DNA of 64,000 bases from assembly GCF_025152405.1 (NCBI RefSeq), contig NZ_CP102292.1, positions 806,001 to 870,000 of the forward strand, written 5' to 3'. Both the position numbers and the translations under genes were made by a program. The notes under the pieces are model-generated. The model did no database searches and was not told where the DNA came from. It worked only from the letters and a program-made list of their open reading frames with translations. Origin of the DNA: [Ruminococcus] lactaris ATCC 29176 (lineage in GTDB: Bacteria > Bacillota > Clostridia > Lachnospirales > Lachnospiraceae). Numbering within the stretch: the first letter of the stretch is position 1; every line of letters starts with the position of its first letter. Shown here piece after piece: positions 40,098 through 50,716 of the stretch.

Positions 40098-43000
40098 GTT
40101 CTCTTTCTCCAAATTCTTAAACGCTGTTGACAGCATCAGTTTGATTCTGTTCAACTGGTTTACTTCACTTGCACCCGGATCGAAGTCAATAGCTACGATA
40201 TTGGACTCCGGATGTCTGCGGCGGAGTTCTTTGATAACGCCCTTGCCGACTACGTGGTTTGGCAGGCAGGCGAATGGCTGCGTACAAACGATATTTCCTG
40301 CACCGCTGTGGATCAGCTCCAGCATTTCTCCGGTTAAGAACCAGCCCTCACCGGTCTGATTTCCGAGTGATACGATCTCAGAAGCCATTTTTCCAAGATC
40401 TTCAATATGTGCCGGAGGATCAAAGTGCTTACTCTGCTCAAATGCCTTTGAAGCAGGGGAACGGAACCATTCCAGTGCCTTAATGCCAAGATTACCGACC
40501 GTTGCTTTTGATTTCTTCATGCCAAGATGTGACACCTTGAAATTCTGATTATAAAAGCAGTAAAGCAGGAAGTCCAGCAGATCAGGAACGACAGCTTCTG
40601 CACCTTCGCTTTCAAGCAGTTCGGCAAGATGGTTGTTGGCAGCCGGCAGAAATTTAACGAGAATTTCTCCTACGATTCCGACGCGTGGCTTTTTGATATC
40701 CAGCGTTTCAATGGTATCAAAATCATGAATGATCTCGTTGCAGAGTTTTTTGAATTTCCGGCGGGAAGGATAACCTTCCGATACGAATTTCTTCACGACC
40801 TCTGCCCATTTCCGGTGAACCTGGTCTGTCGTGCCGGGAACGGCCTCGTATGGACGCATCCGGTAAACGCATTTCATGAAAATATCTCCAAATACAGCAG
40901 CATACAATCCACGCAGAGCCAGTGCCGGAGATAGCTTGAAACCAGGATTCTCCTCCAGTCCGCTTAAGTTGATGGAGATGACCGGGATATGTCCCATGCC
41001 GGCTTTTTTCAAAGCACGACGAATAAATCCAATATAGTTGGAGGCACGGCATCCGCCACCGGTCTGACTGATGATAACGGCTGTCTGGTTCAGGTCATAT
41101 TTTCCTGAAAGCAGGGCATCCATGATCTGTCCGACTACGATCAGAGAAGGATAACAGGCATCATTATTTACATATTTCAGTCCCATGTCGACTGCCTGTT
41201 TGTTGTCATTCGGAAGTACTTCAATCTTATATCCTGCTGCACGGAATGCAGGCTCAAGAAGTTCAAAGTGAACCGGTGACATCTGTGGGCAGAGGATGGT
41301 ATAAGTCTTCCGCATTTCTTTTGTAAACGGTACTTTTTCAATAGAAGACGGACGGATCGTTCTCTGTTCCTGCTTTTTCTCACGTACACGGATCGCAGCA
41401 AGGAGAGAGCGGACACGGATTCTTGCAGCTCCCAGGTTATTGACTTCATCAATTTTCAGTGTTGTATAAATCTTATCTGAATTGGTCAGGATCTCAGCAA
41501 CCTGATCTGTCGTTACGGCATCCAGACCACAGCCGAAGGAATTTAGCTGGATCAGATCCAGATTCTCAGTAGTCTTCACATAATTTGCGGCTGCATAAAG
41601 TCTGGAATGGTACATCCACTGATCCATGACATTCAGAGGGCGTTCTACCTGATGAAGATGGGAGACGGAGTCCTCTGTCAGTACTGCAATATTGTAGGAT
41701 GTGATCAGTTCAGGGAGTCCATGGTTGACTTCAGGGTCAATATGATAAGGACGTCCCGCCAAAACGATACCACGGTTGCCGGTCTCATTCAGGAAACGAA
41801 TCGTCTCCTCTCCTTTCGTTCTCATATCCTGACGGCAGGCTGCAAGCTCCTCCCATGCTTTATGTACAGCAGAACGGATCTCTGTATCAGAAAGAGAAAA
41901 TTTCTTTCCGAGTTCGTCAATCAGACGGTAAGAGATTGTATCCTCACTTTCAAAGTTCAGGAACGGATGGATAAAATCAACTTCTCCATGCACGATCGGA
42001 TCCATATTGTTCTTAATATTTTCCGGGTAGGAAGTAACGATCGGGCAGTTATAATGGTTGTCCGAATCAGCAAATTCTTTCCTCTCATAAGGGATGGAAG
42101 GATAGAAAATGTGCTTTACTCCCTGGTTGATGAGCCACTGCACATGTCCGTGTGCAAGCTTGGCCGGATAACATTCGGATTCACTCGGGATGGATTCGAT
42201 TCCAAGTTCGTAAATCTTTCTCGTAGATGCCGGAGAAAGAACGACACGGAATCCCAGTTCAGTGAAAAATGTAAACCAGAACGGATAATTTTCATACATA
42301 TTCAGAACACGCGGGATACCAATCACTCCGCGGCGGGCATCTGCCTCTTCGAGAGGAGTATAATCAAAGTAACGATGCAGCTTATATTCAAAAAGGTTCG
42401 GCATCTGATTCTTTGATTTCTCTTTTCCAAGACCTCTCTCACAGCGGTTTCCGGTGATAAATTTACGGCCGCCGCTGAAATGGTTGATCGTCAGGCGGCA
42501 GGTATTGGTACATCCACGACATTTGGTCATGGTTGTAGAATATTCCAGGGAACGGATCTCATCGATGGAGAGCATGGTGGTTCCCTCGCAGTCAGTATAA
42601 CGTTCTCTTGCGATCAGGGCAGCTCCGAACGCTCCCATGATTCCTGCAATGTCAGGACGGATCGCCTCGCAGTTGGCAATTTTCTCAAAGCTCCTGAGAA
42701 CCGCATTATTATAGAAAGTACCACCCTGTACAACGATATGCTTACCAAGCTCAGAAGCATCAGAAACTTTGATTACCTTGAATAAAGCATTCTTGATAAC
42801 AGAGTAGGCAAGTCCGGCAGAAATATCAGCAACAGAGGCTCCTTCTTTCTGAGCCTGCTTTACTTTGGAATTCATAAATACAGTACAGCGTGTACCGAGG
42901 TCGATCGGATTCTGGGCATACAGTGCCTCCTGAGCAAAATCTTCCACAGAGTAGTTCAGGGATTTGGCGAAAGTTTCAATGAAAGAACCGCAGCCGGAAG

Positions 43001-44342
43001 AGCAGGCCTCGTTGAGCTGGACACTGTCTACAGTCTGGTTCTTGATCTTGATACATTTCATGTCCTGTCCACCGATGTCAAGGATACAATCTACATCCGG
43101 TTCAAAGAAAGAAGCTGCATAATAATGGGATACTGTTTCCACCTCTCCTTCATCCAGCATCAGTGCGGATTTGATCAGTGCCTCACCGTAACCGGTAGAG
43201 CAGGAGTGGACAATCTCCACACCTTCCGGCAACTGGTCATAAATATCCTTGATGGCAGAAATGGTTGTGCCAAGCGGATCTCCTTCATTATTATGATAAA
43301 AAGAATACAAAAGAGTACCGTCTTCTCCGACCAGGGCAGCTTTTGTGGTGGTAGAACCTGCATCGATTCCAAGGAATGCCTTTCCTCTGTAGGTTGCAAG
43401 ATCTTTTACCGGAACCTGATGCTGTGCATGGCGTGCGGAAAATTCTTCATAGTCTTTCGTGGTTGCAAAGAGAGGATCAAGACGTTCCACTTCAAATTCC
43501 ATCTTGATCTTTCCTTCAAGACGCTTCTGCATTTCAAGAAGAGCCATCGGAGTATCCTTTTTGGAATTGAGAGCAGAACCGATCGCAGCAAATAAATGAG
43601 AATGGTTCGGTGCAATAATATGCTCGTCATCCAGTTTCAGTGTACGGATGAAAGCTTCTTTCAGTTCTGAAAGGAAATGAAGCGGTCCGCCCAGGAAAGC
43701 GACATGTCCACGGATCGGTTTCCCGCAGGCAAGTCCGCTGATCGTCTGGTTGACAACCGCCTGGAAAATGGATGCAGCAAGGTCTTCTCTGGCAGCACCA
43801 TCGTTGATCAGCGGCTGGATATCTGTCTTTGCAAATACACCACAGCGTGCAGCAATCGAATAAAGAGCCTTATAATTTTTAGCATATTCATTCAGACCGG
43901 ATGCATCGGTCTGGAGGAGAGATGCCATCTGGTCGATAAAGGAACCTGTACCACCGGCACAGACACCATTCATACGCTGCTCGACATTTCCGCCTTCAAA
44001 ATAGATGATCTTGGCATCCTCGCCGCCAAGCTCGATCGCAACATCAGTCTGTGGAGCGTAATCCTGCAGAGCTGTAGATACAGCAATGACCTCCTGCACA
44101 AAAGGTACGCCAAGATGTTTGGCAAGTGTCAGTCCGCCACTTCCTGTGATAACAGGAGAGACCTGAATCGGTCCGAGTTTGTAAATGGCACGTCCGAGAA
44201 GATCTGACAGAGTTTCCTGAATATTGGCAAAGTGACGCTCATAATCAGAGAAAAGCACTTCGTTCTCGTTGTCCAGAATGGCAATCTTAACGGTCGTGGA
44301 ACCAATATCGATTCCCAAAGTATAGAGTTCTTTTGAATTCAT
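40095..44342 (-). CDS. 2-hydroxyacyl-CoA dehydratase/activase fusion (BadF/BadG/HgdC-HgdB type)
   Basis: 1415 residues. The first activase domain (about 1-260) has [28 protein letters not shown] and Cys128 in VCAGGTGSF, with Cys167 (ARCGVF). A second activase domain (about 320-590) has [15 protein letters not shown] and [16 protein letters not shown]2229-like middle follows ([20 protein letters not shown]). A C-terminal HgdB-like region has [32 protein letters not shown] and [13 protein letters not shown]. Proteins of this build are widespread in clostridia, but their substrate is unsettled. ATP-driven low-potential electron transfer is the family mechanism. Its stop is formed by the end of FB2. 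Confidence 0.9.
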   Translation of the reverse strand: MNSKELYTLGIDIGSTTVKIAILDNENEVLFSDYERHFANIQETLSDLLGRAIYKLGPIQVSPVITGSGGLTLAKHLGVPFVQEVIAVSTALQDYAPQTDVAIELGGEDAKIIYFEGGNVEQRMNGVCAGGTGSFIDQMASLLQTDASGLNEYAKNYKALYSIAARCGVFAKTDIQPLINDGAAREDLAASIFQAVVNQTISGLACGKPIRGHVAFLGGPLHFLSELKEAFIRTLKLDDEHIIAPNHSHLFAAIGSALNSKKDTPMALLEMQKRLEGKIKMEFEVERLDPLFATTKDYEEFSARHAQHQVPVKDLATYRGKAFLGIDAGSTTTKAALVGEDGTLLYSFYHNNEGDPLGTTISAIKDIYDQLPEGVEIVHSCSTGYGEALIKSALMLDEGEVETVSHYYAASFFEPDVDCILDIGGQDMKCIKIKNQTVDSVQLNEACSSGCGSFIETFAKSLNYSVEDFAQEALYAQNPIDLGTRCTVFMNSKVKQAQKEGASVADISAGLAYSVIKNALFKVIKVSDASELGKHIVVQGGTFYNNAVLRSFEKIANCEAIRPDIAGIMGAFGAALIARERYTDCEGTTMLSIDEIRSLEYSTTMTKCRGCTNTCRLTINHFSGGRKFITGNRCERGLGKEKSKNQMPNLFEYKLHRYFDYTPLEEADARRGVIGIPRVLNMYENYPFWFTFFTELGFRVVLSPASTRKIYELGIESIPSESECYPAKLAHGHVQWLINQGVKHIFYPSIPYERKEFADSDNHYNCPIVTSYPENIKNNMDPIVHGEVDFIHPFLNFESEDTISYRLIDELGKKFSLSDTEIRSAVHKAWEELAACRQDMRTKGEETIRFLNETGNRGIVLAGRPYHIDPEVNHGLPELITSYNIAVLTEDSVSHLHQVERPLNVMDQWMYHSRLYAAANYVKTTENLDLIQLNSFGCGLDAVTTDQVAEILTNSDKIYTTLKIDEVNNLGAARIRVRSLLAAIRVREKKQEQRTIRPSSIEKVPFTKEMRKTYTILCPQMSPVHFELLEPAFRAAGYKIEVLPNDNKQAVDMGLKYVNNDACYPSLIVVGQIMDALLSGKYDLNQTAVIISQTGGGCRASNYIGFIRRALKKAGMGHIPVISINLSGLEENPGFKLSPALALRGLYAAVFGDIFMKCVYRMRPYEAVPGTTDQVHRKWAEVVKKFVSEGYPSRRKFKKLCNEIIHDFDTIETLDIKKPRVGIVGEILVKFLPAANNHLAELLESEGAEAVVPDLLDFLLYCFYNQNFKVSHLGMKKSKATVGNLGIKALEWFRSPASKAFEQSKHFDPPAHIEDLGKMASEIVSLGNQTGEGWFLTGEMLELIHSGAGNIVCTQPFACLPNHVVGKGVIKELRRRHPESNIVAIDFDPGASEVNQLNRIKLMLSTAFKNLEKEN

Positions 44343-44533
44343 GTTACTATCCCCAATCTTTCGTAATGGTCTATGATATATGTATGAGTTACTTCTTATT
44401 AAATGCGTTTACAGATTCGCAATACATAACATTATACGACATCCGAAGGGAAAAGACAATTGTAATTGTTGTTCATGATTCTGAAATATTCATAAAGAAC
44501 TTGTTAAATCTTAAGGAAAATAATAACATTGGT

Positions 44534-44562
44534 TTGACAAAATAAAGCCCGGACGGTACAAT
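44534..44562 (+). promoter_or_regulatory. Strong promoter of the rhomboid-like gene
   Basis: TTGACA (44534-44539), 17-base spacer, TACAAT (44557-44562), about 50 bases before the start. The rest of the 270-base gap from 44343 is AT-rich with no other site I can support. Confidence 0.75.
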
Positions 44563-44612
44563 GACTGATGTATGGTAGAAGAACAATTTTGGTAAAAAAA
44601 GGAGTTAATGTA

Positions 44613-45458
44613 TTGAACTGGCTTGACAAATTAGAAAGAAAATTCGGACGTTATGCGATTCCAAACCTGACGGTTTATCTGTTGGCAGGATATGTCATCG
44701 GGTTTGCGGTTTATTATCTTGCACCGAATCTGCTTAGATATCTTACACTAGAACCGTATTATATCCTGCACGGGCAGATCTGGAGGATTATTTCATGGGT
44801 ACTGATTCCACCGACGGGAAGTCTCTTTTCGCTTTTCTTTTTAGTACTTTTGTACTATTCACTGGGGACAGCCCTGGAGCGGACATGGGGGACATTCCGG
44901 TATAATGTCTATATTTTTTCCGGTATTTTCTTTACTGTGATCGCTGTATTTATTTTATACGGAGTATTTTATCTTATTTATGGAGTTGCACTTCCGATGT
45001 CCAGCATCGGACTGATCAGCACGAATTATATTACGATGTCGATCTTCCTGGCATTCGCTTCAATTTATCCTGATATGGAAGTGATGCTTTACTTTATTCT
45101 GCCGATTAAGATGAAGTGGATGGCACTTGTCTATGCAGCAATGGCACTGTATTATTTCTTCACAGGAAGCCTTGCAGTAAAAGTTGCGATCGGAGCTTCT
45201 TTACTTAATTTTGTGATCTTTTTCTGCTCCAGCAGAAATATAAAAAGATTTGGACCGAAGGAACAGGCACGTAAGGCAAAGTTCCGGCAGCAGTCCAGAC
45301 CGCATATGACTTATTCTAATGGGGCAAGACACCGTTGTGCAGTATGTGGAAGGACAGAACTGGATGATCCGAACCTTGAGTTCCGGTTCTGCTCCAAGTG
45401 TAATGGAAATTATGAATATTGTCAGGATCATCTTTTTACGCATGAGCATGTAAAGTAA
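44613..45458 (+). CDS. Rhomboid-like membrane protein with C-terminal zinc ribbon
   Basis: About 281 residues from TTG 44613, chosen because AAAGGAG (44598-44604) lies eight bases before and the ATG at 44568 has no RBS. Six hydrophobic helices are visible, with HGQIWRIISWVLIPP and LYYSLGTALERTWGTFRYNV typical of the rhomboid/derlin fold. I see no GxSG serine or catalytic histidine, so it is probably inactive as a protease. The tail has HRCAVCGRTELDDPNLEFRF and CSKCNGNYEYCQDH, a zinc-ribbon-like cluster facing the cytoplasm. pyk follows 122 bases later. Confidence 0.75.
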   Translation: MNWLDKLERKFGRYAIPNLTVYLLAGYVIGFAVYYLAPNLLRYLTLEPYYILHGQIWRIISWVLIPPTGSLFSLFFLVLLYYSLGTALERTWGTFRYNVYIFSGIFFTVIAVFILYGVFYLIYGVALPMSSIGLISTNYITMSIFLAFASIYPDMEVMLYFILPIKMKWMALVYAAMALYYFFTGSLAVKVAIGASLLNFVIFFCSSRNIKRFGPKEQARKAKFRQQSRPHMTYSNGARHRCAVCGRTELDDPNLEFRFCSKCNGNYEYCQDHLFTHEHVK

Positions 45459-45580
45459 GAAACCGACAGAAGAGATGGAGCTGAAATCTGAGCTGTTGTC
45501 AGAACCGGCTCCATGAAGATGATACAGAATCTGATACAAATAAAAGAGTAATTTAATTATGAAAAGGAGAGAGAGTTTCT

Positions 45581-47017
45581 ATGAAAAAGACGAAAGTAGT
45601 ATGTACGATGGGACCCAATACGAATGATAAAGAACTGATGAGAAAGCTGATCCGGAATGGAATGGATGTGGCACGTTTCAATTTTTCCCACGGAGATCAT
45701 GCAGAGCAGAAAAGCCGTATGGATCTTCTGAAGGAGCTTCGTGAGGAGGAGCATTCTAATGTTGCGATCCTGCTGGATACCAAAGGACCGGAGATCCGTA
45801 CCGGACTGCTGAAGGACGGAAAGAAGATCATGCTGGAGGCCGGAAAGAAATTTACGCTTACGACAGAAGAGGTGGCAGGAGATGAGAATATCGTATCTAT
45901 TTCTTATCCGGGACTGATCAATGATGTGAGCAGGGGAAAGACAATCCTGATCGATGACGGACTGATCGGACTGAAAGTAGTCGAGAAGAAAGAAAAAGAA
46001 CTGATCTGTGAGATTATCAACGGTGGAGAGCTTGGTGAGAGAAAAGGTGTGAATGTGCCGAATGTACCGATCCGTCTTCCGGCGATCACAGAGAAGGATA
46101 AAGAAGATATCAAGTTTGGTGCAGAGCAGGGAATTGATTTTATCGCAGCATCCTTTGTGAGAAATGCAGAGTGTATCCTGGAGATCAGGGCTTATCTGAA
46201 GTCTCTCGGAGCACCGTTCATTCCGATCATTGCAAAAGTTGAAAATTCAGAGGGAATTGACAATATTGATGAAATTATCCGTGCAGCAGACGGTGTTATG
46301 GTTGCCCGTGGAGATCTCGGTGTGGAGATTCCGGCAGAGGAAGTTCCATATTTGCAGAAGATGATCATTCAGAAGTGTAACAGTCACTTTAAGACAGTTA
46401 TTACAGCAACCCAGATGCTGGATTCCATGATGCGGAATCCACGTCCTACAAGAGCCGAGGTAACAGACGTTGCCAATGCTGTTTATGACGGAACAGATGC
46501 AGTGATGCTTTCCGGTGAGACTGCACAGGGCAAGTACCCGGTGGAGGCACTTCAGATGATGGTTCATATCATTGAAAATACAGAGCAGCACTTAGATTAT
46601 GAGGAGATGCTTGAGAAGGAGTATGGTCATTTAAAGAGCGGTGTATCCAGTGCCATTGGATATTCCTCCGTACTTGCTGCTGCAAATCTGAATGCAAAGT
46701 GTATTCTGACGCCAACTGTTTCGGGTGCAACTGCAAGGGTGGTTTCCAATTTAAGACCGAGACAGGAGATTCTTGGAATCACACCGAACGAAAGAACTTT
46801 AAGAAGAATGTCCATATACTGGGGAGTCAGACCGCTGAAGTCTCTGGAGCATGACAATACGGAGGATATCTGCGAGAATGCTATGGAGCTTGCAAAAGTA
46901 AAGAAGTATGTAGAGCAGGGGGATGTAGTTGTCCTGACGGCAGGAATCCCTTCTCCGAATGTAGGAAAAGAAAGAAGTTATACAAGCAATATGATGCGAA
47001 TTGCTACGATCGACTGA
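45581..47017 (+). CDS. pyk: Pyruvate kinase
   Basis: 478 residues, the short form without the extra C-terminal PEP-binding domain. RBS AAAGGAGAGAG before ATG 45581. Landmarks: KTKVVCTMGPNT, MDVARFNFSHGDH, ILLDTKGPEIRTG, the active-site IPIIAKVENSEGIDN (Lys/Glu), VMVARGDLGVEIP and VMLSGETAQGKYPVEA. It converts PEP and ADP to pyruvate and ATP. It stands in its own unit, ended by a strong terminator at 47042-47087. Confidence 0.97.
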   Translation: MKKTKVVCTMGPNTNDKELMRKLIRNGMDVARFNFSHGDHAEQKSRMDLLKELREEEHSNVAILLDTKGPEIRTGLLKDGKKIMLEAGKKFTLTTEEVAGDENIVSISYPGLINDVSRGKTILIDDGLIGLKVVEKKEKELICEIINGGELGERKGVNVPNVPIRLPAITEKDKEDIKFGAEQGIDFIAASFVRNAECILEIRAYLKSLGAPFIPIIAKVENSEGIDNIDEIIRAADGVMVARGDLGVEIPAEEVPYLQKMIIQKCNSHFKTVITATQMLDSMMRNPRPTRAEVTDVANAVYDGTDAVMLSGETAQGKYPVEALQMMVHIIENTEQHLDYEEMLEKEYGHLKSGVSSAIGYSSVLAAANLNAKCILTPTVSGATARVVSNLRPRQEILGITPNERTLRRMSIYWGVRPLKSLEHDNTEDICENAMELAKVKKYVEQGDVVVLTAGIPSPNVGKERSYTSNMMRIATID

Positions 47018-47041
47018 TCTCGGGAAGACAATGATAGAATG

Positions 47042-47087
47042 AAACCCTTACAGTTCTTCAATAAAAAGAAGAGCTGTAAGGGTTTTT
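47042..47087. terminator. Terminator after pyk
   Basis: AAACCCTTACAGTTCTTC (47042-47059) pairs with GAAGAGCTGTAAGGGTTT (47068-47085), then TTT. It also serves the convergent TetR gene. Confidence 0.88.
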
Positions 47088-47104
47088 GTCTGCTATATAG
47101 GTTC

Positions 47105-47680
47105 TTAGTTCCCCTGTGCCGGATATTCTACAAGATCCAGCACAGAGTTATGGATCAGATAATCATAAACTTCAGCCAGTTCTTTTGGTTCATAAGCGAC
47201 ATCATGAGTTATGGTGTATTTGATAGAATCAGCCAGCCCGAAGGTATAAAATCTTGCAAGACTCTCTTTGGTCAGAATCTTCAGACGGGAAGGAGCTTTC
47301 AAAGGATATTTGTTGAACAGGAAAAAGATCAGTTCATAAATAAACTGGAACATCTGCTCTTCAAAAGAATTTGGACCTTCGATCAGGTACAGCTTTTTAT
47401 AAAATGCCCGGTCTTTAGAAAGACAGGAACAGAGAAGCAGAAAAATATCATTTTCCAGTTGATTTTCAATGAGTACGTCAATTTTTTCCCTGATCTCTTT
47501 TTGGAGAATATATTCAAGAATCCCGTATTTATCCTGAAAATGCTTATAAAAAGTAGGACGTATGACACCGGCACCGTCAGTGATCATTTTGATCGTTATC
47601 TTATCAAATGGAGTCTTAAGGATCAGTTCTCTGAAAGATAGAGTCAGCAAATCTTTGGTAAGTTCTTTTTTATCTTCCAT
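47105..47680 (-). CDS. TetR family transcriptional regulator
   Basis: 191 residues. N-terminal helix-turn-helix: LTLSFRELILKTPFDKITIK then MITDGAGVIRPTFYKHFQDK. The C-terminal ligand domain ends with SLARFYTFGLADSIKYTI and a segment typical of DhaS-like TetR regulators (about 20-23 kDa). It is divergent from mntP with a 236-base gap. A palindrome TCTGATCAGA (47805-47814) lies in that gap and could be its site. The effector is unknown. Confidence 0.87.
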   Translation of the reverse strand: MEDKKELTKDLLTLSFRELILKTPFDKITIKMITDGAGVIRPTFYKHFQDKYGILEYILQKEIREKIDVLIENQLENDIFLLLCSCLSKDRAFYKKLYLIEGPNSFEEQMFQFIYELIFFLFNKYPLKAPSRLKILTKESLARFYTFGLADSIKYTITHDVAYEPKELAEVYDYLIHNSVLDLVEYPAQGN

Positions 47681-47916
47681 ATGTCATCCCATTCCTTTCC
47701 GTAAGTCTGCTTTGCAGATTATACCATAAAACTTAAAAGGAAGAAAGTTCAAAGGATACAAAACTTCAAAAATGTAGCCTGTCCAATACAAATCTCAAAA
47801 AATGTCTGATCAGAGATACAGTTTAAAAAAGCTGATTCTTAATGAAATAAAAAAAATAGAGTAGAATAACTGGAAAAGGAGGAAATTTCAAAAGGCATAG
47901 CTGAAAGGAGAAGATT

Positions 47917-48489
47917 ATGTCATGGATTGAAATTATTTTGATCGGTGCAGGTCTTTCGCTGGATGTTTTTGCATATGCATTATGCAGAGGTGCTGTAGTT
48001 GGTGAAGTTGACAAAAAAAGTCTGGTGATTCTGGGAGGCGGGTTCACGCTCTGGAATCTGATCAGCCTGACGGCTGGAAATTTTGTGGCAAAGATACCGG
48101 TTGTTTCAAAAAATGTAGAGTATGCGGCCAATGACTGGAAATATATATCGGTTGCGATTTTTCTTGGACTGGGCATTTATCTCATCATCAAAGCGGCAAG
48201 AGGAAAAGAAATAGAAGAGCGAAAGGCAGAAAGACTGGAATCGAGGCAGTTTGCAATGTGGATGGCAATTACCAGCCTTGATGTATTTATAGCAGGAATT
48301 GGATTTGGATTCCTGGATACAGTTTTTTTTAAGACGTTTATAGTGATCCTTCTGATCACTCCGGTCAGTGTGATTGCCGGACTATATGCCGGATGGTGGG
48401 CAGGGTGTCAGGCAAGAAAGAAAATTGTGGCAGTTGGTGGCTGTCTGCTTCTGATCGGAGGAATTGAACTTCTGATCCGGCTGACGTAA
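47917..48489 (+). CDS. mntP: MntP-like manganese efflux pump
   Basis: 190 residues, six helices. The paired motifs of the family are present in altered form: LIGAGLSLDVFAYALCRGA at the N-terminus and AITSLDVFIAGIGFGFL in the middle, where classical MntP has DAFAVS. MntP exports manganese. No yybP-ykoY manganese riboswitch is visible upstream. RBS AAAGGAGA precedes ATG 47917. The neighbouring TetR gene is divergent and may regulate it. The substitution of the DAFAVS motif makes the exact substrate uncertain. Confidence 0.78.
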   Translation: MSWIEIILIGAGLSLDVFAYALCRGAVVGEVDKKSLVILGGGFTLWNLISLTAGNFVAKIPVVSKNVEYAANDWKYISVAIFLGLGIYLIIKAARGKEIEERKAERLESRQFAMWMAITSLDVFIAGIGFGFLDTVFFKTFIVILLITPVSVIAGLYAGWWAGCQARKKIVAVGGCLLLIGGIELLIRLT

Positions 48490-48622
48490 GAGGCAGGAAG
48501 GACAACTATAAGAAATCAGGATACTATAAGAAAGCTGGTATATGCTGATAAAATAGAAGGTTAAATTGAGGAAAAAAAGACGAAAGAAAGGACCGGGAAC
48601 TTCCGGAGAAAAGGTGAAAAAA

Positions 48623-50017
48623 ATGGCAGGTTTAAAATTTCAGGCACAGAGAGCAGCATTCAGCGTGGCAGCAGATGCAGTTTTAAAGTATGTAAATAAG
48701 AATGACGACAGAACAAAAGCACTTCTGAAGGTTGTAGATCTGACGGAAAGTTTCGCAAAAGACCGGTTTAAACCGGAGTCATATGAAGCAGCAAGAAAAA
48801 TGATCCAGGATCCTGAAAATAAGTGGATGCAGTATCTGAACCGTTTATTTGATGAGGTAAGCCCGAATGTATTAAAGACGACAGCGCTGAACCTTGGATT
48901 TGATGCAATGCTTTATGGAACCAAAGTGATGCATGAGGCAAGAGAAAAATATCAGTGTAATGTACCGTGGCTGATCCTGATGGATCCGACGAGTGCCTGT
49001 AATCTGAAATGCACCGGATGCTGGGCAGCAGAATACGGACATTTGCTGAATCTGTCTTTTGAAGATATGGATCGTGTGATCACGCAGGGGAAGGAGCTTG
49101 GTATTTATCTGTATATGCTTACCGGCGGAGAACCGCTTGTGAGAAAAAAAGATATTATCCGGTTATGTGAGAAGCACAATGACTGCGAATTCCATGCATT
49201 TACGAATGGAACGCTTGTAGATGAAGAATTTTGTAATGAGATGGAACGGGTAGGAAATCTGACTCTTTCCATCAGTCTGGAAGGATATGAGAAAGTTAAT
49301 GATGGTCGTCGTGGAAAAGGTGTCTATGAAAAAGTCATGCATGCGATGGATCTTCTGAAAGCTCATGGACAGATCTTTGGAACATCGATCTGCTATACAA
49401 GAGCCAATATTGAGACGGTTACATCCGATGAATTTTTGGATATGATCATTGAAAAAGGATGCCGTTATGCATGGTATTTCCATTATATGCCGGTTGGAAA
49501 TGATGCGGCAGTAGATCTGCTTCCGACAAAAGAGCAGAGAGAGTATATGTATCACCGAGTAAGAGAAATCCGTGGCTTTACCGGTGGAAAGCAGATTTTT
49601 GCATTTGATTTCCAGAACGACGGAGAATACGTTGGAGGATGTATTGCAGGAGGCAGAAATTACTTCCATATCAATGCAAATGGAGATGCAGAGCCATGTG
49701 TATTCATCCATTATTCCAGTGCCAATATTAAAGAAGTCAGTGTACTGGATGCATTACGCCAGCCGTTATTTATGGCTTACCATAATAACCAGCCATTTAA
49801 TAAGAATCATCTCCGTCCATGCCCGATGCTTGAAAATCCTGAAAAATTACAGCAGATGGTACATGAGACCGGTGCAAAGTCAACCGATCTTCAGTCACCG
49901 GAGAGCGTAGAGCATCTTTGTGGAAAATGCGAACAGTACGCATCAATATGGAAAAAGAAAGCGGATGAACTGTGGGAAAAATCAGGAAAAGCAGAGAAAG
50001 AAGAAAAAAAAGCCTGA
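48623..50017 (+). CDS. Radical SAM protein with C-terminal SPASM-like cysteines
   Basis: About 464 residues from ATG 48623 (GTG 48614 is an alternative; AAAGG at 48610-48614 is the RBS for the ATG). After a 115-residue helical N-terminal region, the cluster motif is Cys126, Cys130 and Cys133 in SACNLKCTGCWAAEYGH. The GGE motif is in LYMLTGGEPLVRKKDI. C-terminal cysteines (AEPCVFIHYSS, RPCPMLENPEK, HLCGKCEQY) suggest an auxiliary cluster. The N-terminal region and overall build resemble a common clostridial family of unknown substrate. No peptide precursor gene is adjacent. Confidence 0.85.
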   Translation: MAGLKFQAQRAAFSVAADAVLKYVNKNDDRTKALLKVVDLTESFAKDRFKPESYEAARKMIQDPENKWMQYLNRLFDEVSPNVLKTTALNLGFDAMLYGTKVMHEAREKYQCNVPWLILMDPTSACNLKCTGCWAAEYGHLLNLSFEDMDRVITQGKELGIYLYMLTGGEPLVRKKDIIRLCEKHNDCEFHAFTNGTLVDEEFCNEMERVGNLTLSISLEGYEKVNDGRRGKGVYEKVMHAMDLLKAHGQIFGTSICYTRANIETVTSDEFLDMIIEKGCRYAWYFHYMPVGNDAAVDLLPTKEQREYMYHRVREIRGFTGGKQIFAFDFQNDGEYVGGCIAGGRNYFHINANGDAEPCVFIHYSSANIKEVSVLDALRQPLFMAYHNNQPFNKNHLRPCPMLENPEKLQQMVHETGAKSTDLQSPESVEHLCGKCEQYASIWKKKADELWEKSGKAEKEEKKA

Positions 50018-50066
50018 AATGAAGGCTGCAGAAAAAGAAAGCTGTAGAAGAAAAAACGGTAGATAA

Positions 50067-50104
50067 AAAATGGTGTGATCTGAAAAGTGGGATCACACCA
50101 TTTT
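50067..50104. terminator. Bidirectional terminator
   Basis: Perfect stem AAAATGGTGTGATC (50067-50080) / GATCACACCATTTT (50091-50104) between the radical SAM gene and the convergent coat-like genes. Confidence 0.87.
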
Positions 50105-50111
50105 GCTGTTA

Positions 50112-50360
50112 TCAGTTTGCTGAAAGAATTGATTTTACATGTTCGACTTCTTCACGAGTGGCTTTCTCTGCCGGAACGTAGTAACTTTTTTCACGGGCGA
50201 TCTGATACAGCTTTTCCTGGGACATCTCGCACTGGGAGCGGATCTGCTTAAGACACTGCTTAAGTTCCTTATTTTCTGTCTGTGGGATCATATCCCCGAA
50301 CATTTTTAATTCACCGTTGACACCGGTGAGGGCATCGGCAACCATTGTCTTTTCGTTCAT
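50112..50360 (-). CDS. Spore coat CotF-like small protein
   Basis: About 82 residues from the ATG at 50360, which has GAGGAA at a proper distance; the Met two codons upstream is too close to it. The sequence MNEKTMVADALTGVNGELK begins a two-helix ferritin-like pattern ending VPAEKATREEVEHVKSILS. This resembles CotF/coat proteins of sporulating clostridia. A similar short gene lies 70 bases upstream, so they are probably paired, as coat genes often are. Sporulation control cannot be seen from sequence. Confidence 0.65.
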   Translation of the reverse strand: MNEKTMVADALTGVNGELKMFGDMIPQTENKELKQCLKQIRSQCEMSQEKLYQIAREKSYYVPAEKATREEVEHVKSILSAN

Positions 50361-50429
50361 GATCATTCCTCTTTTCTATTTCATTTTGGAGTTCCCTGTT
50401 GAAATTTTAGGGTTTTGGGCTGAAGCTGC

Positions 50430-50612
50430 TTATAAAAATTTCATCAGTTCCTGCTTATTTTTCATTGCGGAATCTGCCGCATCCTGAAATAATTTTTTGA
50501 CTTCCGGGTCTTCCGTCTGAGAAGCGTAGTCTGTCATTTTTGAATAAGTTGTTGCATATCCGCCAATCAGATGGCGGAGATTCTGCAGATCGAGAATGGA
50601 TATCTCTCCCAT
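50430..50612 (-). CDS. Small CotF-like / ferritin-like protein
   Basis: 60 residues with strong RBS AAGGAGG on the minus strand. It reads MGEISILDLQNLRHLIGGYA then TTYSKMTDYASQTEDPEVKK, a helical pattern like the front half of CotF-type coat proteins; the partner downstream gene may provide the second half of a heteromeric bundle. No metal ligands are obvious. Confidence 0.62.
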   Translation of the reverse strand: MGEISILDLQNLRHLIGGYATTYSKMTDYASQTEDPEVKKLFQDAADSAMKNKQELMKFL

Positions 50613-50660
50613 GGTTTACTTCCTCCTTGTCAGTCAGTTTTAATTGCGAAGCATACGATC

Positions 50661-50681
50661 AAAAGATCCGGTGGATCTTTT
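50661..50681. terminator. Short hairpin after the C26 hydrolase gene
   Basis: AAAAGATCC (50661-50669) / GGATCTTTT (50673-50681) with a three-base loop; on the minus strand it is followed by GATCG, so termination would be weak. Confidence 0.5.
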
Positions 50682-50716
50682 TCGGTACGGGAATAGTATG
50701 GTTTATTTTGCAGAAA

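Noticed and set aside
47681..47916. Possible manganese (yybP-ykoY) riboswitch before mntP
   Set aside because: The conserved GGGGAGTAG-like and CCGACC-type segments were not found in the 236-base gap.
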